From: a virus
Direction: 5' to 3' (one strand)
Virus record (IMG/VR): IMGVR_UViG_3300006921_000060
Location: 1 to 35,496 of that record
Length of the DNA stretch: 35,496 nt
The translations under genes and the position numbers were made by a program. Shown here piece by piece: positions 31,648 to 35,496 of this stretch. The notes below the pieces were generated by a model, which did no database searches, was not told the DNA's origin, and saw nothing but the letters and a program-made list of their open reading frames with translations. Each line of letters starts with the position of its first letter. Within the stretch, counting starts at the first letter, position 1.

Positions 31648-31884
31648 ATGGCCTCATCCAATCTTAACGAAAAGAAAAAAACAAAAGATTCTATACTTGC
31701 AAAAGTCTTGACTCATATTCTACACGGTAGAACTAAAACCGTTTTAAATGCACTTAAAGATGCACCTGAACTTAAAAAGGCAGGAAAGGATATGCATGAT
31801 GCTTTTGTAAAATTTAATAACAAACTTGAAAAGGCAAGTCAGTCGAATCAATCAGAACTCGAAAAACTAAGACCTAAACGATAA
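31648..31884 (+). CDS. Small basic unknown protein before the tape measure
   Basis: 78 residues from ATG 31648, preferred over ATG 31642 because AAGGGAGA at 31635-31642 gives correct spacing only for the later start. Lys-rich helical protein (KVLTHILHGRTKTVLNALKD, HDAFVKFNNKLEKASQSNQS). Function not recognised. The place between the chaperone pair and the tape measure suggests a tail-assembly role (inference). Confidence 0.78.
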   Translation: MASSNLNEKKKTKDSILAKVLTHILHGRTKTVLNALKDAPELKKAGKDMHDAFVKFNNKLEKASQSNQSELEKLRPKR

Positions 31885-31896
31885 ATATAATCCAAT

Positions 31897-34800
31897 ATGG
31901 CAGAACAAGACCAAAAGAAATTCAATTCGGAATTAGATAAAACCTCAAAACTTACTGAAAAGATAAATAAGTCGATGAAAGAGGGTGCAAGTATTGCATC
32001 AGCATTTCAAAAAAGTATGAAAGATGTTGAAAAGGTCATGAGAAGTAATGTCAAATTATTTAAGGATATGTCTTCTGAGGCTCAAAGTATTGTTGATTCA
32101 TTTGGGGAAGTGGAAGGACAAATAGATAAAATTAAGGATGGTAGTAAAGGTGTCGAGGCATCTGTTGGTAGGGTTTATAAGAAAGCATGGAAACTACCCA
32201 ACGCCTACAAGGCACAAGTTGGTTATGCCGATAAAACTGCAGGAGCAATAGAAAATCAAGGTTTTGCACTAAAAGAGGCCGAAAATCTCTCAAAGAGTTA
32301 TCAAAGAAGGATGGCAGAAGTTCGTCAGAATCTACAGGACATGCCAGAAGCAGCCGAAAAAATGATTGAAAAGACACGAGAGATGCAAAGTTCTACAAAT
32401 GGTTTATCACAGGCTGTTCAAAGACAATTACAAACCCAAAGAGAAGGGAAAAATTCTCTTATTGCTCAAGATAATGTTATTTTGGAACTATCAGAATTAG
32501 CAGCTAGAAAATCAGGCAAAACAGCAGAAAAATACCAAGATTTAGCAGACCATGCTTCAGATGTACGAGATTTACTATTACAACAAGGTGTACAATACGA
32601 TAATATAGGTTCAGAATCATTTTCAACCGTAGATACCGAGGCAAAAAGATTAGAATTACTTGCAGAAGTCGATAAGATAAATGCCGGCTTTTGGGGTAGT
32701 AATATGAAGATTAATAAGGCATTACAAGAACAAGTAGAAGCCCAATTAGCTGGACTTGATGCTATAGATGAGGCAAATGTATACTATAATAAGTTAAATA
32801 ATGTTGTAAAAGAAGGAAGTGATTTTATTACATCACCGTTTGAAAAGTTGAATGGATTGTTGAAAGCATTACCATTTGGTGGTGTTGCTTCAGCACTTGT
32901 TGACATAGAGGGACAAACGGCAAAGTTTAAAAAGGCTACAGATGACGCTTTAAGAGATTTTGGTGATTCAATAATGGATCCTGCAAAAAGTGCAGAAGAT
33001 ATGGATGCAGCTTTTAGTAATGCTTTCGATACTATTATTAATGAAGGTGAAAAGTCTATTAAAAAACTTGTTGAGGGTTTTGGTCAAGTTCGTGAGGTTG
33101 TAAGTAGAGCTTTTGGAATGTTTGGTGGTATAATGGGAAGTTTATTACCAATCGTAGCAATATTGGCGATAGCAGGTAAATTGGCACAAGTATTCTTTAA
33201 AGGTACAATGGAAACTCGTAAAGAGTTTGGTTTGACCGTTGGAGAAGCAATGTCGTTACAAAAAGTATTGAATACCACCACAATGGAATTTAAATTGATG
33301 GGTGTAAGTGCCGAAGATGTAAAGGCAGGAGCTCAAGGTATCATGGATAACATGGGTGGTGTAAGTCAAGTCACGAGAGAGAATTTGACCACCATGGCAC
33401 AACTAAATGCGACTCTCGGTCTAAGTGGTGAGAGTGCTGGTACTTTAGTATCACAGATGATGGCCGTAGGAGCTTCAAGTGTTCAAGCTGCAGGAGCTCA
33501 GTTAGAAAGTGTAGGAGCATTAGCTCAAGCGGGTGGAGTAGCACCAGCCAAGGTATTGGAAGATGTCGCAAGTAACGCCGATAAGTTCGCAGAGTTTGCA
33601 AAAGATGGTGGTGAAAATGTATTTAAGGCCGCCATAGGAGCGAGACAACTTGGTGTGAATATGTCAACTGTTGCAGGAGCTGCAGACGCACTATTAGATT
33701 TCGAATCTTCAATTAATGACCAAATGGAAGCCAGTATGTTAACTGGTAAGATGATAAATACCGATAAGGCTAGGGAGTTAGCACTATCTGGTGATTTAGC
33801 TGGTATGCAACAAGAAATTGTCAGTCAAGTTGGTAGTCAGGCTGAATTCGAGAGGATGAATGTAATACAAAGACAGGCGATGGCTAAGGCGTTCGGTGTT
33901 AGTGTTCAAGATTTATCCAAGATGGTAGCAAATCAAGAAAAACTTAATAATATGACTGATGTTCAAAGAGAAAGACAAGATAGAATAGCAGGTGCCTTAC
34001 AATTTTTAAATACATTATTTGTAAAGGTCGTTGAATCCTTTAGACCAATGTTACCAGTAGCTTTAGGAATACTTAGTCCTTTTATAGCACTTGGTGTAGT
34101 ATTGGGTGGTATAGTAATTGGAATAGGTAAACTTTTGGAACTGGTTGGTTCGTTAGGATTACTTGGTGATGCAGTTTTATTTGCCGTAGGTGCATTTATG
34201 TCGTACAGACTCGTGTTAAAACTTTCGGCCATGGAAATAGGAAAAACTAATGTTCAAACTATGTTGTCAAATAAATTATCCTTAAAGAGTGTTGGATTAA
34301 AATTAAGAGAGATAGCAACAAGTGCTATCAGATTTACACAACAAAAATTAGGGATGAATTTGGCACGAGGTGGAAACGCATTAAAATTACAAACATTAGC
34401 CCTTCACGCAAAAAATATAGCAGTTAAAATTAAGGATATATTGGTAGACAAGGCATCAATTGCTATGACTTACGCCAAAACTGCAGCATTAGGGATTCTT
34501 ACTCTTGGTACTAAACTGGCCGCAGGAGCCACATTCCTATTTAACGCCGCTTTAACCGCTAACCCAATCGGATTAATCGTGTTGGGAGTTATAGCATTGG
34601 TAGCGGGAATAGCATTACTGGTCAAGAAATTTGGCCTTATGAAGGTGGTTGGTTCAATACTTAAGGTGGCGTTCTTTCCTTTATTTGGAATCATTGGTAC
34701 ATTCAAGTTGATTAGCAATGCTATCGGAGGTTTAAAGGGTATGTTCGAGTTTTTTGGAAAGGCGGTCAAAGCTTACTTGAATATAGCTTTCGCCCCTTTC

Positions 34801-35118
34801 TTTTTGGCATATAAGATATTCCAAAAGGCAAAATCATTCGTAAGTGGTTTCTTCGGTGGTGGTGGAGACGAAGGTGGAACAGCCGAAGGTGAACAAAAAG
34901 TCACACCTGAATCAAATGCTGGTAAGGGTGGTAAAGTAAGACAAACAGTTACATCGATGACAGTACGAAATGGTCAAGTAGTAGAGTCTAAAAGTCAGAC
35001 AAAAGAAATCACCATGAGATTGGATAAACTCAACAACACAGGTAAAGAAAATGTAGACGCCTCAAATAAAACTGCAGGTCAAACAAGAAGATTAAACAGC
35101 AGTATATCAACTGGATAA
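31897..35118 (+). CDS. Tape measure protein
   Basis: Sets tail length and occupies the tube lumen; later helps DNA entry. 1073 residues. The N-terminal 400 residues are heptad-rich helices (KKFNSELDKTSKLTEKINKS, SLIAQDNVILELSELAARKS). Three hydrophobic regions follow, at about residues 401-435 (GIMGSLLPIVAILAIAGKLA), 717-773 (GILSPFIALGVVLGGIVIGI) and 860-948 (GLIVLGVIALVAGIALLVKK), as usual for tape measures and compatible with membrane insertion. The C-terminus is Gly-rich, then polar. T4 gp29 is about 590 residues, so a clearly longer tail is expected. It has a weak ribosome site and starts 12 bp after the previous stop. Confidence 0.88.
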   Translation: MAEQDQKKFNSELDKTSKLTEKINKSMKEGASIASAFQKSMKDVEKVMRSNVKLFKDMSSEAQSIVDSFGEVEGQIDKIKDGSKGVEASVGRVYKKAWKLPNAYKAQVGYADKTAGAIENQGFALKEAENLSKSYQRRMAEVRQNLQDMPEAAEKMIEKTREMQSSTNGLSQAVQRQLQTQREGKNSLIAQDNVILELSELAARKSGKTAEKYQDLADHASDVRDLLLQQGVQYDNIGSESFSTVDTEAKRLELLAEVDKINAGFWGSNMKINKALQEQVEAQLAGLDAIDEANVYYNKLNNVVKEGSDFITSPFEKLNGLLKALPFGGVASALVDIEGQTAKFKKATDDALRDFGDSIMDPAKSAEDMDAAFSNAFDTIINEGEKSIKKLVEGFGQVREVVSRAFGMFGGIMGSLLPIVAILAIAGKLAQVFFKGTMETRKEFGLTVGEAMSLQKVLNTTTMEFKLMGVSAEDVKAGAQGIMDNMGGVSQVTRENLTTMAQLNATLGLSGESAGTLVSQMMAVGASSVQAAGAQLESVGALAQAGGVAPAKVLEDVASNADKFAEFAKDGGENVFKAAIGARQLGVNMSTVAGAADALLDFESSINDQMEASMLTGKMINTDKARELALSGDLAGMQQEIVSQVGSQAEFERMNVIQRQAMAKAFGVSVQDLSKMVANQEKLNNMTDVQRERQDRIAGALQFLNTLFVKVVESFRPMLPVALGILSPFIALGVVLGGIVIGIGKLLELVGSLGLLGDAVLFAVGAFMSYRLVLKLSAMEIGKTNVQTMLSNKLSLKSVGLKLREIATSAIRFTQQKLGMNLARGGNALKLQTLALHAKNIAVKIKDILVDKASIAMTYAKTAALGILTLGTKLAAGATFLFNAALTANPIGLIVLGVIALVAGIALLVKKFGLMKVVGSILKVAFFPLFGIIGTFKLISNAIGGLKGMFEFFGKAVKAYLNIAFAPFFLAYKIFQKAKSFVSGFFGGGGDEGGTAEGEQKVTPESNAGKGGKVRQTVTSMTVRNGQVVESKSQTKEITMRLDKLNNTGKENVDASNKTAGQTRRLNSSISTG

Positions 35119-35121
35119 TAA

Positions 35122-35496
35122 ATGGCACTAAAAGATTTAATAACAGACTTATCAAATTTCAGATACACCGATTATGGTAGTGCTGGAAGTATAGAATCTC
35201 AGGTTGGTGGAAGACACGGAACGGTTGATGCTCCTATAGATAATTCTGATTTTGATAATGGGGTTGGTTTTGGTGCAGACCCAAACTCAACACCTCAATC
35301 ATTTACGGTTCGTGGATATCAAATTACTGGAAATAAAAGATTTGTGGTAAATTATGGTGGAGATATACAAGATAACGATGGTTCCATTTATGGATTGGGT
35401 GAGTTTAATAACATAGCAGGTATTGGTGGAATCGGTACAGCTTACTATTCTAATTTAAATCCAATCACCCCAAGAGGTTCAATATATCGTGATGAT
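35122..35496 (+). CDS. Tail/baseplate-region protein, 5' part only
   Basis: 125 codons read from ATG 35122 without a stop to the window edge. It starts MALKDLITDLSNFRYTDYGS, then a Gly/Asn/Asp-rich segment (VGFGADPNSTPQSFTVRGYQ, YGLGEFNNIAGIGGIGTAYY). It starts 3 bp after the tape measure stop, so it belongs to the same operon. Marine T4-like phages often have a structural protein with an LKDLxSDLSxFR-like start here, from memory; its role is unknown to me. The start resembles the head leaders (LKDL) but lacks the xE end. Confidence 0.75.
   Translation, partial: MALKDLITDLSNFRYTDYGSAGSIESQVGGRHGTVDAPIDNSDFDNGVGFGADPNSTPQSFTVRGYQITGNKRFVVNYGGDIQDNDGSIYGLGEFNNIAGIGGIGTAYYSNLNPITPRGSIYRDD

Noticed and set aside
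35122-35160. MALKDLITD start as another capsid-targeting leader
   Set aside because: No (L/I)xE end, and the gene lies in the tail operon; LKDL alone is too short to be meaningful.
1-35496. tRNA genes and IS elements
   Set aside because: No cloverleaf-like intergenic sequence, transposase motif or terminal inverted repeats were seen; gaps are too short for most of these.

Overview
This window is the structural (late) gene block of a large, visibly AT-rich, T4-like contractile-tailed phage (Caudoviricetes, myovirus). All credible genes are on the + strand and tightly packed, often with 1-17 bp overlaps. T4-type homologues recognised by motif or alignment from memory are the terminase large subunit (gp17, 3' part), portal (gp20), prohead protease (gp21), scaffold core (gp22), major capsid protein (gp23), neck gp13/gp14-like proteins, a gp15-like tail terminator, sheath (gp18), tube (gp19), a gp26-family baseplate/tail-assembly protein and a tape measure protein. 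The gene order is rearranged relative to T4. Many accessory genes resemble those of marine T4-like phages, and a phage ribosomal protein bS21 gene is present. The host cannot be fixed from the sequence; a marine bacterium with Shine-Dalgarno-dependent translation is the best guess. No tRNA, CRISPR array or transposase was seen, and no stretch over 300 bases lacks a gene.

Layout: 3-3008 terminase end and portal. 3071-5201 two or three small head-core candidates and the prohead protease. 5201-10862 is an accessory cassette of eight unrecognised or weakly recognised proteins. 10897-14214 holds bS21, a 150-bp intergenic region full of inverted repeats, scaffold and major capsid protein, closed by a strong terminator. 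14351-17518 holds neck and tail-completion genes, the last fused to a fibre-like domain. 17511-18976 holds a HAD phosphatase, a PAP2 phosphatase and a zinc-ribbon fragment. 18964-26838 holds four fibre/adhesin genes (cadherin-like repeats, a cupredoxin-like module, an S74 chaperone). 26896-30468 holds a coiled-coil protein, sheath and tube. 30574-35118 holds a tail-assembly chaperone pair and the tape measure, and a partial structural gene runs off the end.

The most interesting observation is a possible capsid-packaging system. At least ten small proteins between 3927 and 18657 begin with one of two short N-terminal peptides ending in a (L/I/V)-x-E site. This resembles the capsid-targeting sequence of T4 internal proteins that gp21 removes. 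The set includes two soluble phosphatases, suggesting enzymes packaged in the head and possibly injected with the DNA. A 515-residue protein looks like a string of small modules separated by the same kind of site, that is, a candidate polyprotein. Other points of interest are a T7 slippery run joining the gp26-like gene to an overlapping frame just before the tape measure, and the bS21 gene beside an array of hairpins. An ATATTTAT(A/T) motif also lies in nearly every promoter-sized gap; it is the reverse complement of the T4 late promoter core.
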